A stretch of 64,000 nt of DNA from Rubrimonas sp036788415 (GCF_036788415.1 NZ_DAIQNN010000001.1:1-64000), one strand, 5' to 3'; positions 43,946 to 53,752 are shown, counted from the stretch's first letter. Translations and numbers: made by a program. The notes: a model not told the origin generated them from the sequence alone.

Positions 43946-46225
43946 ATGGCGGAGGGCGCGGCGGAAGCGCGAGGGGGAGTTCTGCGCTACGCGCCCGCGC
44001 TGTTGTCGGCGCTCGCGGCGTGGTGGTTTCTCGGTCAGGCGCAGATCGTCGCCGAGACCGGCCCAATCGGCTGGTCGACGCCTTGGATCCCGTCGATGGG
44101 GATCGAGATCGCCTTTCTGATCGACGGTCTGGGCGGCGCCTTCGCGCTGCTGGTGACCGGGATCGGCGCGCTCGTGCTGCTCTACACGGCGGAGTATTTC
44201 CGTCATCACCGCCAGCGCAACCAGCTGCTGCTCCTGCTCGTCCTGTTCGAGCTGTCGATGCTGGGGCTGGTGCTGGCCGACGACGCGCTGACGCTGTTCG
44301 TGTTCTGGGAAGGCACCACGGTCACCTCCTTCCTGCTGATCGGCTTCGACCACGAAAAGGCCGACGCCCGCGCCAAGGCGACGCAGGCGCTGATCGTGAC
44401 CGGACTCGGGGGGCTCGCGCTGCTGGCGGGGCTGCTGCTGCTGGGATCGCAGGCGGGCACGTTCCGTCTGTCGGAAATGGCGCAGCATGCGGACGCGATC
44501 CGCGACGGCGGTTTCTATCTGCCGATCTTCCTGCTGGTGATCCTCGGCTGCTTCACCAAATCGGCGCAGTTCCCGTTCCATTTCTGGCTGCCCAACGCGA
44601 TGGCGGCGCCGACGCCGGTCAGCGCCTATCTGCATTCCGCCACCATGGTGAAGGCGGGCGTCTATCTGCTGGCGCGGCTCAGCCCGACGCTGGGGGACGC
44701 GGCGATCTGGGACTGGACGCTGACGCTGATCGGCGGGCTGACCATGGTTCTGTCCTCGGTCTGGGCGCTGCGGCAGGACGACCTCAAGCTCGCGCTGGCC
44801 CATACGACGGTGATGGGGCTCGGCACGCTCACGCTGCTGCTGGGCCTGGGCGGCGAGACGGGGGCGACGGCCTTCGCGGCGTTCCTGATCGTGCATGCGC
44901 TCTACAAGGCGGCGCTGTTTCTGGTGATCGGCGTGCTCGACAAGAAGGCCGGGTCGCGCATGGCGCCGCTGCTTTCGGGGCTCGGGCGCGCCATGCCGAT
45001 CACCTTCGCCGCCGCGGCGCTGGCCGGCGCCTCGATGGCGGGCCTTGCGCCGCTGTTCGGCTTCATCGGCAAGGAGCTGATCTACGAGGGCGCTCTGCAT
45101 GCGGGGTTCGTCGGCGTGATCGTCGCGCTGGCGGCGCTGGCGGCGAACGCCATGATGATCGCGATCGCGGGCGGCGCGGGGCTCGCGCCCTTCATCGGGC
45201 CGCTGCGCTCGCCCAAGGCCGAACCCGCCGAAGGCCATTGGGCGATGCTGGCAGGGCCCGTGGTCCTCGCCGGGCTCGGCCTGCTGTTCGGCCTTGCGCC
45301 GAAGATCGCGGAGACTCTGCTGGTCGGGCCCACGGCGGCGTCTGTGATGGGCGCGCCGGTCGAGGTCCATCTCTATCTGTGGCACGGGCTGAACCTGCCG
45401 CTGATGCTGTCGCTCGCGACCTTCGCGCTGGGGATCTGGCTCTATCTGAAGCGCGAGACGCTGCGGGCGCGGCTGACCGCCTTCGACGCGGCGGGGCGCG
45501 CGCCGAGCTGCGAGACGGGCTATGACCGGGCGGTGGCCGGGCTGCTCGGCGGCGGCGCGCGCCTGACGCGCGCCGTGCAGACCGGGCTTCTGACAGATTA
45601 CTTTCGCGTCGGCGTGATCGTGCTGGCGGCGATGCTGGGCGCTGCGCTCGTCCTGGGCGGCGGCGCGCCGATCCCGACCCCGGAAGGCTCGCCGCCGATG
45701 CTGCTGGCGGCCTCGGCGCTGATCGCGGTGGCGACGCTCACCCTGCCTTTCACCGAACGGCGGCTGCTGATGATCACGGCGCTCGGCATCGTCGGCGTCG
45801 GCGTGGCGCTGCTGTTCGCGATCTTCAGCGCCATCGACGTCGCGATCACCCAGCTGATGGTCGAGACGCTGGTGGTGGTGATCCTCGCCGTGGCGCTGCT
45901 CAAGCTGCCGCGCGTCGAGTTCCGCACGACCGCCGCGGCCCGCCGGCGCAACCGGGTCAACGCCGCCGCCGCCGCCGCGCTGGGTCTGACCGTGACGCTC
46001 GCTCTGGCGGCCGCGGTCAGCCAGCCGCTCGACAAGTCGGTGACGGCCTATTTCGAGAACGCCAGCGCGACGCTGGCCTATGGGCGCAACATCGTGAACG
46101 TCATCCTCGTCGATTTCCGCGCGCTCGACACCATGGGCGAGATCGCGGTCGTCGCCATCGCCGGGCTCGCGGCGCTGGCGCTGCTGGCGGCGCGGGTGCG
46201 GCCGCTGGAGGATCGCGACGAATGA
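43946..46225 (+). CDS. mrpA: Mrp Na+/H+ antiporter subunit A
   Basis: 759 residues, about 20 membrane segments. The NuoL-like proton-channel core contains FWEGTTVTSFLLIGF, FPFHFWLPNAMAAPTPVSAYLHSATMVKAG and HALYKAALF. The C-terminal part (DVAITQLMVETLVVVILAVALLKLP) is the domain of MrpA that follows the antiporter core. It starts the mrpABCDEFG operon. The start is ATG 43946 or the GTG 43934 just upstream. The complex expels Na+ in exchange for H+. Confidence 0.94.
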   Translation: MAEGAAEARGGVLRYAPALLSALAAWWFLGQAQIVAETGPIGWSTPWIPSMGIEIAFLIDGLGGAFALLVTGIGALVLLYTAEYFRHHRQRNQLLLLLVLFELSMLGLVLADDALTLFVFWEGTTVTSFLLIGFDHEKADARAKATQALIVTGLGGLALLAGLLLLGSQAGTFRLSEMAQHADAIRDGGFYLPIFLLVILGCFTKSAQFPFHFWLPNAMAAPTPVSAYLHSATMVKAGVYLLARLSPTLGDAAIWDWTLTLIGGLTMVLSSVWALRQDDLKLALAHTTVMGLGTLTLLLGLGGETGATAFAAFLIVHALYKAALFLVIGVLDKKAGSRMAPLLSGLGRAMPITFAAAALAGASMAGLAPLFGFIGKELIYEGALHAGFVGVIVALAALAANAMMIAIAGGAGLAPFIGPLRSPKAEPAEGHWAMLAGPVVLAGLGLLFGLAPKIAETLLVGPTAASVMGAPVEVHLYLWHGLNLPLMLSLATFALGIWLYLKRETLRARLTAFDAAGRAPSCETGYDRAVAGLLGGGARLTRAVQTGLLTDYFRVGVIVLAAMLGAALVLGGGAPIPTPEGSPPMLLAASALIAVATLTLPFTERRLLMITALGIVGVGVALLFAIFSAIDVAITQLMVETLVVVILAVALLKLPRVEFRTTAAARRRNRVNAAAAAALGLTVTLALAAAVSQPLDKSVTAYFENASATLAYGRNIVNVILVDFRALDTMGEIAVVAIAGLAALALLAARVRPLEDRDE

Positions 46226-46695
46226 ACTCGCTCGTCCTCTCCGCCGCGACCCGGCTGCTCGCCCCGCTGATGCTGGCCTTCTCGCTGTTCATCCTGCTGC
46301 GCGGCCACAACGAGCCGGGGGGCGGCTTCATCGGCGGGCTGATCGCGGCGACCGCCTTCGCGCTCTACGCCAAGGCCGAGGGGCTGGCGGCGGCGCGGCG
46401 CGCCCTGCGCTTCGAGCCGATGGGGCTGGCGCTGGCGGGGCTCGGCGCGGCGGTGCTCGCCGGGGTCTGGGGATGGCTCGCGCGCGGGGCCTTTCTGGCC
46501 GGGGTCTGGCCGCTGCTCGAGATCGGCCCGGACGGCGAGAAGACCGGGCTTCCGGTCGGCTCGGCGCTGATCTTCGACATCGGCGTCTATCTGGTCGTGG
46601 TCGGCGCGGTGACGGGCCTGTTCCTCGCGCTCGAGGAGGACGCCGCCCGCGCGCCGGACCCCGTGCATCCCCCGACCAGGCCGGGCGAGGGCTAG
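46222..46695 (+). CDS. mrpB: Mrp Na+/H+ antiporter subunit B
   Basis: 157 residues with four membrane segments; LAFSLFILLRGHNEPGGGFIGGLI is the MnhB/MrpB signature. The start overlaps the mrpA stop (ATGA), and mrpC follows 4 bp later. Integral part of the seven-subunit antiporter. Confidence 0.94.
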   Translation: MNSLVLSAATRLLAPLMLAFSLFILLRGHNEPGGGFIGGLIAATAFALYAKAEGLAAARRALRFEPMGLALAGLGAAVLAGVWGWLARGAFLAGVWPLLEIGPDGEKTGLPVGSALIFDIGVYLVVVGAVTGLFLALEEDAARAPDPVHPPTRPGEG

Positions 46696-46699
46696 CGCG

Positions 46700-47053
46700 A
46701 TGGACCTTCTTATGGCCGGGCTGGTCGGGCTGATGACGGGCGTCGCCGCCTGGCTGATGATGTCGGGAAATCTGATGCGCTTCCTGATCGGCTTCGGGTT
46801 GCTCGGCAACGCGGTCAATCTCGCGATCTTCGAGGCGGGGCGGCTGTCCTACGGCGCGCCGCCGCTGATTGCGGACGGGGCCAAGGCGCCGGTCGGCGAG
46901 GTCGCTAACGCGCTGCCGCAGGCGCTGATCCTGACCGCCATCGTCATCGGCTTCGGCCTGCTGGCCTTCACGCTGGTGCTGATCTACCGCTTCTACGGCG
47001 CGTTCGGGACCATCGAGGTCGACGACGTCGATCTCGCCGAGCCGAGGGACTGA
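46700..47053 (+). CDS. mrpC: Mrp Na+/H+ antiporter subunit C
   Basis: 117 residues, NuoK-like with three membrane segments. Signature LMRFLIGFGLLGNAVNLAIF and NALPQALILTAIVIGFG. Lies between mrpB and mrpD in the operon with only a few bases between genes. Confidence 0.94.
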   Translation: MDLLMAGLVGLMTGVAAWLMMSGNLMRFLIGFGLLGNAVNLAIFEAGRLSYGAPPLIADGAKAPVGEVANALPQALILTAIVIGFGLLAFTLVLIYRFYGAFGTIEVDDVDLAEPRD

Positions 47054-47060
47054 CCGCACG

Positions 47061-48569
47061 ATGCTCCTCGCCGCGCCCATCGCCCTGCCCTTTCTGGTCG
47101 CGATCCTGTGCCATGCGCTGCGCGAGCGTCCCGGCGCGCTCGCCGTCGCGTCGGTCGGCGGCGCGGCGGGGCTGCTGTCCGTGGCGATCCTGATCGCGCT
47201 GCGCGTCGCCGAAGGCGGGCCCTTCGCCGAGCAGATGAGCGCCTGGCCCGCGCCCTACGGCATCACGCTGGCCGCCGACGCGCTGAGCGCGGCGATGCTG
47301 GTCGCCACGGCGGTCGTCGGGCTCGCGGCGAGCGCCTTCGCGCTGTCGGAGATCGGCGCGGGGGGGCGGCGGATAGGCCATCACACGCTGACCCACATGC
47401 TGCTCGGCGGCGTGTCGGGCGCGTTCGTGACGGGCGATATGTTCAATCTCTACGTCTGGTTCGAAGTGCTGCTGATCGCCTCCTTCGGGCTGCTGGTGGT
47501 CGGCGGATCGCGCCGCCAGCTCGACGGCGCGATCCGCTATGTCGCGCTCAACCTGCTGGCCACGGTGGCCTTCCTGACCGGCGTCGGCCTGCTCTACGGC
47601 GCGACCGGCGCGCTCAACATGGCCGATCTGCGGCGCGCGACCGAGCTGCTGGGCGACGATGCGCGCACGCTGACCACGGCGGCGCTGCTGCTGTTCGCCT
47701 TCGGCGCCAAGGCGGCGATGTTCCCGCTGTTCTTCTGGCTGCCGGCCTCCTACCACACGCCGAGCTTCACCGTGTCGGCGCTGTTCGCGGCGCTGCTGAC
47801 CAAGGTCGGCGTCTATGCGATGCTGCGCGTGTTCACGCTGATCTACGGTCTCGACACGCCCTTCCTGTCGGAGGCGCTGTTCTGGGGCGGCGCCGCGACC
47901 ATGCTGACCGGCGCGTTCGGCGCACTGGCGCAGATCGAGCTGCGCCGGGTGCTGGCCTTTCAGGTGATCGCCTCGATCGGGCTGATGGTGGCGGCGCTGG
48001 GCCTCGGGACGCAGGCGGCGCTCGCGGCGGCGATCTTCTACATGCTGCAGGACATGGCGGTGAAGATGAACCTGTTCGGCGCCGCCTGGCTCGGCGCGCG
48101 GCTGGCGGGGTCGGAGGACATGCGCCTCGGCGGCGGCGTCTGGGGGCGGGCGCCGTGGGTCGCGGCGCTGTTTCTGGTGGCGGCCCTCGCGCTGGCCGGC
48201 GTTCCGCCCTTTTCGGGCTTCTGGGGCAAGGTGCTGCTGGTCGGTGCGGGGATCGACGCGCGCAGCTGGACGCTGGTCGCGCTGGTGCTGGTCACCGGCC
48301 TGTTGACGCTGTGGTCGATGGGCCGGGTCTGGGCCGAGCTGTTCTGGAAGCCCCAGCCCGAGAGTTCGCCGACGCTCGCCCTCGCGCAGGCGACGCCGGG
48401 CGCGGCGCTCGCGACCTGTCTGGGGCTGTCGGCGCTGATCGTCGCCGTCGGGCTCTGGCCCGCGCCGCTGATCGCGGTCGCGGACGCCGCCGCGGCGCAG
48501 TTGCTCGACCCCGCCGCCTACATCGCCGCCGTTCTCGGCTCAGCGGCGCCCGGAGGGACCGCGCCATGA
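47061..48569 (+). CDS. mrpD: Mrp Na+/H+ antiporter subunit D
   Basis: 502 residues, NuoN/NuoM-like proton-translocating subunit with about 14 membrane segments. Features: MFNLYVWFEVLLIASFGLLV, FPLFFWLPASYHTPSFTVSA, and GVPPFSGFWGK. Essential for exchange in Mrp complexes. Its stop overlaps the mrpE start. Confidence 0.95.
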   Translation: MLLAAPIALPFLVAILCHALRERPGALAVASVGGAAGLLSVAILIALRVAEGGPFAEQMSAWPAPYGITLAADALSAAMLVATAVVGLAASAFALSEIGAGGRRIGHHTLTHMLLGGVSGAFVTGDMFNLYVWFEVLLIASFGLLVVGGSRRQLDGAIRYVALNLLATVAFLTGVGLLYGATGALNMADLRRATELLGDDARTLTTAALLLFAFGAKAAMFPLFFWLPASYHTPSFTVSALFAALLTKVGVYAMLRVFTLIYGLDTPFLSEALFWGGAATMLTGAFGALAQIELRRVLAFQVIASIGLMVAALGLGTQAALAAAIFYMLQDMAVKMNLFGAAWLGARLAGSEDMRLGGGVWGRAPWVAALFLVAALALAGVPPFSGFWGKVLLVGAGIDARSWTLVALVLVTGLLTLWSMGRVWAELFWKPQPESSPTLALAQATPGAALATCLGLSALIVAVGLWPAPLIAVADAAAAQLLDPAAYIAAVLGSAAPGGTAP

Positions 48570-49039
48570 CCCTGCTGCCGCTCAACCTGATGATCGCGCT
48601 GGCCTGGGGCGTCGCCTCGGGCGATTTCTCGGCGAGCAACCTGCTGCTCGGCTTCGTGGCGGGCTTCATCGCGCTCTACGCCTTCGACGCGGTGAAGGGC
48701 GATCACAGCTACCACCGCCGCACCCTCGCCGCGCTTGGTCTGGCGCTGTACTTCACCTATGATCTCGTGGCGTCGAGCGTGCAGGTGGCGTGGGCGGTTC
48801 TGTTTCCCTCGCGCGCGATCCAGCCGCGCTTCGTCGAAGTCGAGCTCGACGCCGAGAGCGACGTGGCGATCATGCTGATCGCCAACCTCACCAGCCTGAC
48901 GCCGGGGACGCTGAGCGTCGACGTGTCGGCGGACCGCAGGCGCCTGCTGATCCATGCGATGTTCGCGGACGATCCGCAGGGGGTGATCGACGGGGTGAAG
49001 CGCGGGCTCGAGCCGCGCGTGCGCAGGGTGGTCGAATGA
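48566..49039 (+). CDS. mrpE: Mrp Na+/H+ antiporter subunit E
   Basis: 157 residues with an N-terminal pair of membrane segments and a cytoplasmic part. Signatures: LNLMIALAWGVASGDFSASNLLLGF and ANLTSLTPGTLSVDVS. ATGA overlaps with mrpD before it and mrpF after it. Confidence 0.93.
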   Translation: MTLLPLNLMIALAWGVASGDFSASNLLLGFVAGFIALYAFDAVKGDHSYHRRTLAALGLALYFTYDLVASSVQVAWAVLFPSRAIQPRFVEVELDAESDVAIMLIANLTSLTPGTLSVDVSADRRRLLIHAMFADDPQGVIDGVKRGLEPRVRRVVE

Positions 49040-49395
49040 GCGCGACGGCGGAGATCTTCGACTGGTGCGTGGCGGCGGCGCTGGCGATGTCGGTCGCGGC
49101 GCTGTTTCTGGGCTTCGTGCGGCTCGTGCTGGGGCCGACGCTGGCCGACCGGGTGGTCGCGGCGGACATGGTGACGATGATCCTCGTCGTGACGCTGACG
49201 CTGTTCGCGCTGATCGTGGAGGAGGGGGTCTATCTCGACGCCGCCATCGCGCTGGCGCTGGTGGGCTTTCTCGCGACGGTCGCCTTCGCCCGCTACATCG
49301 AGCGCGCCGACCGCGCCGATCTCGCGCCGCCCTCGCCCGACTTCCCCTCCGGCTCGAACGGCGCGACGCCCGCCGCGCGCGAGGACCGCGCATGA
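49036..49395 (+). CDS. mrpF: Mrp Na+/H+ antiporter subunit F
   Basis: 119 residues, three membrane segments, with RLVLGPTLADRVVAADM as signature. The last 25 residues are a polar tail. Overlaps mrpE and mrpG by 4 nt each. Confidence 0.93.
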   Translation: MSATAEIFDWCVAAALAMSVAALFLGFVRLVLGPTLADRVVAADMVTMILVVTLTLFALIVEEGVYLDAAIALALVGFLATVAFARYIERADRADLAPPSPDFPSGSNGATPAAREDRA

Positions 49396-49724
49396 GCGCG
49401 TTTCTCGACATCGCAGCGGGGCTTCTCGTGCTTGCGGGCGGCGCGTTCACGCTGATCGCGGCGCTCGGGGCGGTGCGGCTCAGCGACGTGTTCCTGCGGA
49501 TGCACGCCTCGACCAAGGCGGGGACGCTGGGGCTGGGCCTCGTCGTCGTCGCGGTGATGATCCGTCACGACGCGCCGGGGGTCGGCGCGAAGGCGCTGGC
49601 GGTGCTGCTGTTCATGATCTTCACCGCGCCGATCGGGGCGCATCTGATCGGGCGCGCGGTCTGGCGGCGCATGGGCCCGGAGGAGCGCCGGGCCGGCAAG
49701 CCGCATGACGGCGCGGGCTGCTGA
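49392..49724 (+). CDS. mrpG: Mrp Na+/H+ antiporter subunit G
   Basis: 110 residues, three membrane segments, signature GAVRLSDVFLRMHASTKAGTLG and FTAPIGAHLIGRA. Last gene of the mrp operon; pyrD converges 10 bp after it, with no visible terminator between. Confidence 0.93.
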   Translation: MSAFLDIAAGLLVLAGGAFTLIAALGAVRLSDVFLRMHASTKAGTLGLGLVVVAVMIRHDAPGVGAKALAVLLFMIFTAPIGAHLIGRAVWRRMGPEERRAGKPHDGAGC

Positions 49725-49734
49725 CGGGCCGGGT

Positions 49735-50787
49735 TCAGGCGTCGGCGCCCACAGCCTCCGCCACCGACGCGAAGCCGTCGCGCGCCAGCAGCGCGTCGAG
49801 CCCCTGCGCGATGCGCGCGCCGAGCGACAGCCCGCCATAGATCATCGCCGTGTAGAGCTGCACCGCGTCCGCGCCGGCGCGGATCTTGGCGTAGGCCGTC
49901 TCGGGCCCGTCCACCCCGCCGACCCCGACGAGCTGCAACCGGCCCTGCGTCAGCCGCCGCAGCGTGCGCAGCACGTCGGTCGAGCGGACGAAGAGCGGCG
50001 CGCCGGAGAGCCCGCCAGTCTCGCCCGCATGCGGGCTCGTCAGCCCGTCGCGCGCCAGCGTCGTGTTCGTCGCGATGATCGCCGCGATCCCATGCGCGAG
50101 CGCGGTCTCGGCGACGTCTGCGAGCGCCGCCTCGTCGAGGTCCGGCGCGATCTTGAGGGCGAGCGGCGCGCCCCGGGCGGACTCGGCGCAGCGCGCCAGC
50201 AGTTCGGACAGCGCGGCGCGCTCCTGCAGGGCGCGCAGGCGGGCGGTGTTGGGCGAGGAGACGTTGATCGTGAGGATGTCGGCCAGTCCGCGCAGCCGTT
50301 CGATCAGCGCGACGTAATCCGCGCCGCGATCCGCGCTGTCGGCGTTGGCCCCGAGATTGACGGCCACCGCGCCGCGCCCCCCCGCCGCGCGCCAGGCCGC
50401 GAGCCGCCCCGCCACGACCTCCAGCCCGTCGTTGTTGAAGCCGTAGCGGTTGATCACGGCGCGGTCCTCGACCAGCCGGAAGACGCGCGGGCGCGCAGAG
50501 CCGGGCTGCGGGCGGGGCGTCACCGCGCCGATCTCGACGAAGCCGAAACCCGCGCGGAACGTTCCCGCGATCGCCTCGGCGTTCTTGTCGAAGCCCGCCG
50601 CGGTGCCGACCGGATTGGGCAGATCGACCCCGCAGAGCCGCGTGCGCAGCCGCAGCGTCGAGACCGGGCCGGGGCCGCCGGCGAGCCCCAGCCGCAGCGC
50701 CTTCAACGCGAGCCCGTGCGAGGTTTCGGGGTCGAGCTTGCGCAGCCCGGCGAGAACGAGCCGCTCGCTGAAGGGCTGGGCGGTCAT
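49735..50787 (-). CDS. pyrD: Dihydroorotate dehydrogenase (quinone), class 2
   Basis: Membrane-associated FMN enzyme of 350 residues that oxidises dihydroorotate to orotate in pyrimidine synthesis, passing electrons to quinone. Signatures: NPVGTAAGFDKNAEAI, VEIGAVTPRPQPG, RYGFNNDG, and the catalytic-serine segment NVSSPNTARLR; GVGGVDGPETAYAKI near the C-terminus. The N-terminal helix (MTAQPFSERLVLAGLRKLDPE) is the class 2 membrane part. The start overlaps the DUF952 stop (ATGA). Confidence 0.96.
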   Translation of the reverse strand: MTAQPFSERLVLAGLRKLDPETSHGLALKALRLGLAGGPGPVSTLRLRTRLCGVDLPNPVGTAAGFDKNAEAIAGTFRAGFGFVEIGAVTPRPQPGSARPRVFRLVEDRAVINRYGFNNDGLEVVAGRLAAWRAAGGRGAVAVNLGANADSADRGADYVALIERLRGLADILTINVSSPNTARLRALQERAALSELLARCAESARGAPLALKIAPDLDEAALADVAETALAHGIAAIIATNTTLARDGLTSPHAGETGGLSGAPLFVRSTDVLRTLRRLTQGRLQLVGVGGVDGPETAYAKIRAGADAVQLYTAMIYGGLSLGARIAQGLDALLARDGFASVAEAVGADA

Positions 50788-51125
50788 GGCTGCGCCTCGG
50801 GCGGGATGGCGTGGGCCTGCGCCGTCAGCGGCAGCGGCTTGGACCAGAGCACGTCCGCCGCGGCGAGCGGGCGATAGAGATGCGGGAACAGGTCGCCGCC
50901 GCGCGAGGGCTCCCAGCGCAGCGCGCCGTCCATGGCCTCGGCGTCCACCGCCGCGAGGATCAGCCCGTCGAGCCCGGCGAAATGCTTCGCCGCCGTTCCC
51001 GGCAGCTGCGCTGCGGTCGAGAAATGGATGAAGCCGTCGGCGAGGTCCACCGGCGCGCCATGCGTGACGCCGTCGCGGTCGAGCGCCGCCCATTGCTCGG
51101 CGGTGAAGATCTTGAAGATCAGCAT
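50784..51125 (-). CDS. DUF952 family protein
   Basis: 113 residues. The signature region DLADGFIHFSTAAQLPGTAAKHFAG and the end LFPHLYRPL...DVLW match DUF952, a small alpha/beta fold of unknown function, often beside pyrD in alphaproteobacteria. It overlaps pyrD by 4 nt and is probably co-translated. No catalytic role can be given. Confidence 0.85.
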   Translation of the reverse strand: MLIFKIFTAEQWAALDRDGVTHGAPVDLADGFIHFSTAAQLPGTAAKHFAGLDGLILAAVDAEAMDGALRWEPSRGGDLFPHLYRPLAAADVLWSKPLPLTAQAHAIPPEAQP

Positions 51126-51194
51126 CGGCGCACGTTCTCCGGACCGGACTGCGCCCCGATTACGCCGTCGCCCGCGGCGCGCGCAAGGCCCCCC

Positions 51195-52187
51195 TCACGC
51201 CTGCATCGAGCCCGCCTTGCGCGGCTGCGTGCGGTCGATGCGCAGCTGGCGCTCGCGCCAGATGATGAAGAGCCCCGCGCCGATCACGATGGCGGCGCCG
51301 ATCAGCACCTGAACGCTCGGCGCCTCCGAGAACAGCAGCCACCCCAGCGCGAGCCCGTAGATCATCGAGGAGTATTCGAAGGGCGCGAGCGTCGAGGCGG
51401 GGGCGAGCCGGTAGCCTTCGGTCATCAGGATCTGCGCGACGCCCCCGAGAACGCCCGAGGCGATCAGCAGAACGAGCGTCGGACCGGTCGGCCATGCCCA
51501 GCCGAAGGGAATGGTCGCGAGCGAGGCGACGGTGCAGCTGACGGAGAACCAGAACACGATGGAGAGCGTCGTCTCGGTCTGGGTCAGCCGGCGGATGTGG
51601 ATGGTGGCGAGCGCGACGAAGAGCGCCCCGAGCAGCGCGAACCACGCGCCCAGCGCCTCGGCGTCGGAAAACGCGCCCGAGGCCAGCACGGTCAGGCGCG
51701 GCCACAGCATCACCAGAACGCCGAACAGACCGACGACGACCGCGCTCCAGCGGAAGAGGCGCACCTGCTCGCCCAGAAGCCACGCCGCGAGCGCGGTCGC
51801 GAGCAGCGGCGCGGCGTAGTTGATCGCGATGGTTTCGGGCAGCGGCAGCAGGCCCAGCGCGGCGAAACCGCAGGCCATGGCCACGACGCCGACGAGCCCG
51901 CGATTGAGATGGGCGAACGGGTCCTTCACGCGGAAGGCGCGGGACAGGTCGCCCCGCACCATCGCCCAGATCAGGATCGGCGGGATCGCGAAGAAGGAGC
52001 GGAAGAACACCGCCTGCCCGGTCGGCGCTTCGTCGCGCGCCGCCTTGATGCAGGCGGCCATCAGCGTGAACAGAAGGACCGAGGCGAGCTTCAGCGCGAT
52101 CCCCGCCGCCGCCGACGGCCCCGGATCGGGCGACGGGTCCGGCGGCGCCGCCTCAGGAGCGGTTCCGCCCGGAGGCGTCTCGGTCAT
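51195..52187 (-). CDS. EamA/DMT-family exporter
   Basis: 330 residues with about ten membrane segments in two EamA repeats; first repeat VLLFTLMAACIKAARDE, LLPLPETIAINYAAPLLATALAAWLLGE; second WLLFSEAPSVQVLIGAAIVIGAGLFI. Such proteins export amino acids, nucleobases or other metabolites. A 40-residue Pro/Gly-rich N-terminal tail precedes it. Substrate unknown. Confidence 0.86.
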   Translation of the reverse strand: MTETPPGGTAPEAAPPDPSPDPGPSAAAGIALKLASVLLFTLMAACIKAARDEAPTGQAVFFRSFFAIPPILIWAMVRGDLSRAFRVKDPFAHLNRGLVGVVAMACGFAALGLLPLPETIAINYAAPLLATALAAWLLGEQVRLFRWSAVVVGLFGVLVMLWPRLTVLASGAFSDAEALGAWFALLGALFVALATIHIRRLTQTETTLSIVFWFSVSCTVASLATIPFGWAWPTGPTLVLLIASGVLGGVAQILMTEGYRLAPASTLAPFEYSSMIYGLALGWLLFSEAPSVQVLIGAAIVIGAGLFIIWRERQLRIDRTQPRKAGSMQA

Positions 52188-52215
52188 GGCGACCCCGGCG
52201 GCGCTGGAGGCGGCC

Positions 52216-53613
52216 TCAGCCCATGCGCCCTTCCGCCTTGGCCCAGGCCAGCGTCGCGTCGAGGGCTTCCTCCATCGGGGCGAACATCTCGCGGATTTCG
52301 TCCTCGGTGATGATCATCGGCGGGCAGGCGGCCACGCTGTCGCCGATGGCGCGCAAGATCACGCCGCGGGCGAGCAGTTCCTGCGCCAGCTTGGGCCCGA
52401 CCTTGCCCGGCTCGGCGAAGGCGGCGGCGGTCTTCTTGTCGGGCGAGAGTTCGAGCGCGCCCATCAGCCCGATCCCGCGCGCCTCGCCGACCAGCGGATG
52501 ATCGGCGAAGGAGCGCAGAAGCTCCTGGAACAGCGGCGTCTTGGCGCGGACCTGTCCGACGATGTCGCGCCGCTCGTAGATCTCCAGCGTCTTGACCGCC
52601 ACCGCGCAGCCGAGCGGATGGCCGCCATAGGTGAAGCCGTGGCCGAACACGCCGATCTTGCCCGAATTGGCCTCGATCGCCTCGGCCATCTCGCCGTTGA
52701 TCATCACCGCGGAGAGCGGCACGTAGGCCCCGGTCAACTGCTTGGCGACCGAGATCGAGGTGGGCCGCATCCCCAGCGTCGTCGCGCCGAACCAGTTGCC
52801 CGTCCGCCCGAAGCCGCAGATCACCTCGTCGTCGATCATCAGCACGTCGTGCTTTTCGAGCACCGGCATCACCGCCTCGAAATAGCCTTCCGGCGGCACG
52901 ATCACCCCGCCCGCGCCCATCACCGGCTCGGCGATGAAGGCCGCGACCGTATCGGGCCCCTCCGCCTCGATGAAGGCGTCGAGCTCGGCGGCGAGCCGCG
53001 CCGCGAAGTCGCGCTCGCTCTCGCCCGGTTCGGCGAAGCGCCAGTGATGCGGACAGCCGACATGCTTCACCCGGTCCGACACCGGCAAGTCGAAATCCTT
53101 GTGATTGTAGGGCAGGCCGGTCAGCGAAGCGGAGAAGATCGACACGCCGTGATAGCCCTTCTGGCGGCTGACGATCTTCTTCTTTACCGTCTTGCCGCGG
53201 GCGTTGTTGTAATACCACGCCATCTTGATCTGGGACTCGTTCGCCTCCGAGCCGCTCGACTGGTAGAAGACCTTGCTCATCGGGGCTGGCGCGAGGTCCT
53301 TGAGCTTCTCGGCGAGTTCGACGGCGGGCTCGAAGCTGCGGCCGCCGAACAGGTGGTAATAGGGCAGCCGGCCAAGCTGCTCGCGCGCCGCCTCGATCAG
53401 CTCCGCGTCGCCGAAGCCGAGGCCCGCGCACCACAGGCCCGCCATGCCCTCGATGAAGCGGTTTCCGTGCTCGTCATAGACATGCACGCCCTCGCCCCGC
53501 TCGATCACATGCGGGCCGACGCGGCGGTGCGCGACGGCGTTGGTGTAGGGGTGCAGCAGCGCCTCGACGTCGCGGGTCTGCATGTTGCTGAGCGGACCGC
53601 CATCCATGGCCAT
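52216..53613 (-). CDS. Class III aminotransferase (omega-amino acid/polyamine type)
   Basis: 465-residue PLP-dependent transaminase. Features: DEHGNRFIEGMAGLWCAGLG, YQSSGSEANESQIKMA, SRQKGYHGVSIFSASLTGL, the cofactor Asp in MIDDEVICGFGRTG, and the Schiff-base Lys in ISVAKQLTGAYVPL. Close to putrescine/beta-alanine/taurine-pyruvate transaminases; the amino donor is not set by sequence. The ATG at 53613 has GGAGGA seven bases upstream; a longer frame to 53754 runs into the neighbouring promoter. Confidence 0.88.
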   Translation of the reverse strand: MAMDGGPLSNMQTRDVEALLHPYTNAVAHRRVGPHVIERGEGVHVYDEHGNRFIEGMAGLWCAGLGFGDAELIEAAREQLGRLPYYHLFGGRSFEPAVELAEKLKDLAPAPMSKVFYQSSGSEANESQIKMAWYYNNARGKTVKKKIVSRQKGYHGVSIFSASLTGLPYNHKDFDLPVSDRVKHVGCPHHWRFAEPGESERDFAARLAAELDAFIEAEGPDTVAAFIAEPVMGAGGVIVPPEGYFEAVMPVLEKHDVLMIDDEVICGFGRTGNWFGATTLGMRPTSISVAKQLTGAYVPLSAVMINGEMAEAIEANSGKIGVFGHGFTYGGHPLGCAVAVKTLEIYERRDIVGQVRAKTPLFQELLRSFADHPLVGEARGIGLMGALELSPDKKTAAAFAEPGKVGPKLAQELLARGVILRAIGDSVAACPPMIITEDEIREMFAPMEEALDATLAWAKAEGRMG

Positions 53614-53752
53614 CGCGCCGTCCTCCGATCCTGTGATGTCGCCGAGATCGTGCGCCGCGGGCGCGCGGCGCGCAATGGCGACCTTGCGCCGCGCCGCTTG
53701 ACCCTTCGCCGGCGCCGCCCGACAACAGGCGCGCAGCAGGCGAGGGGGCGAC

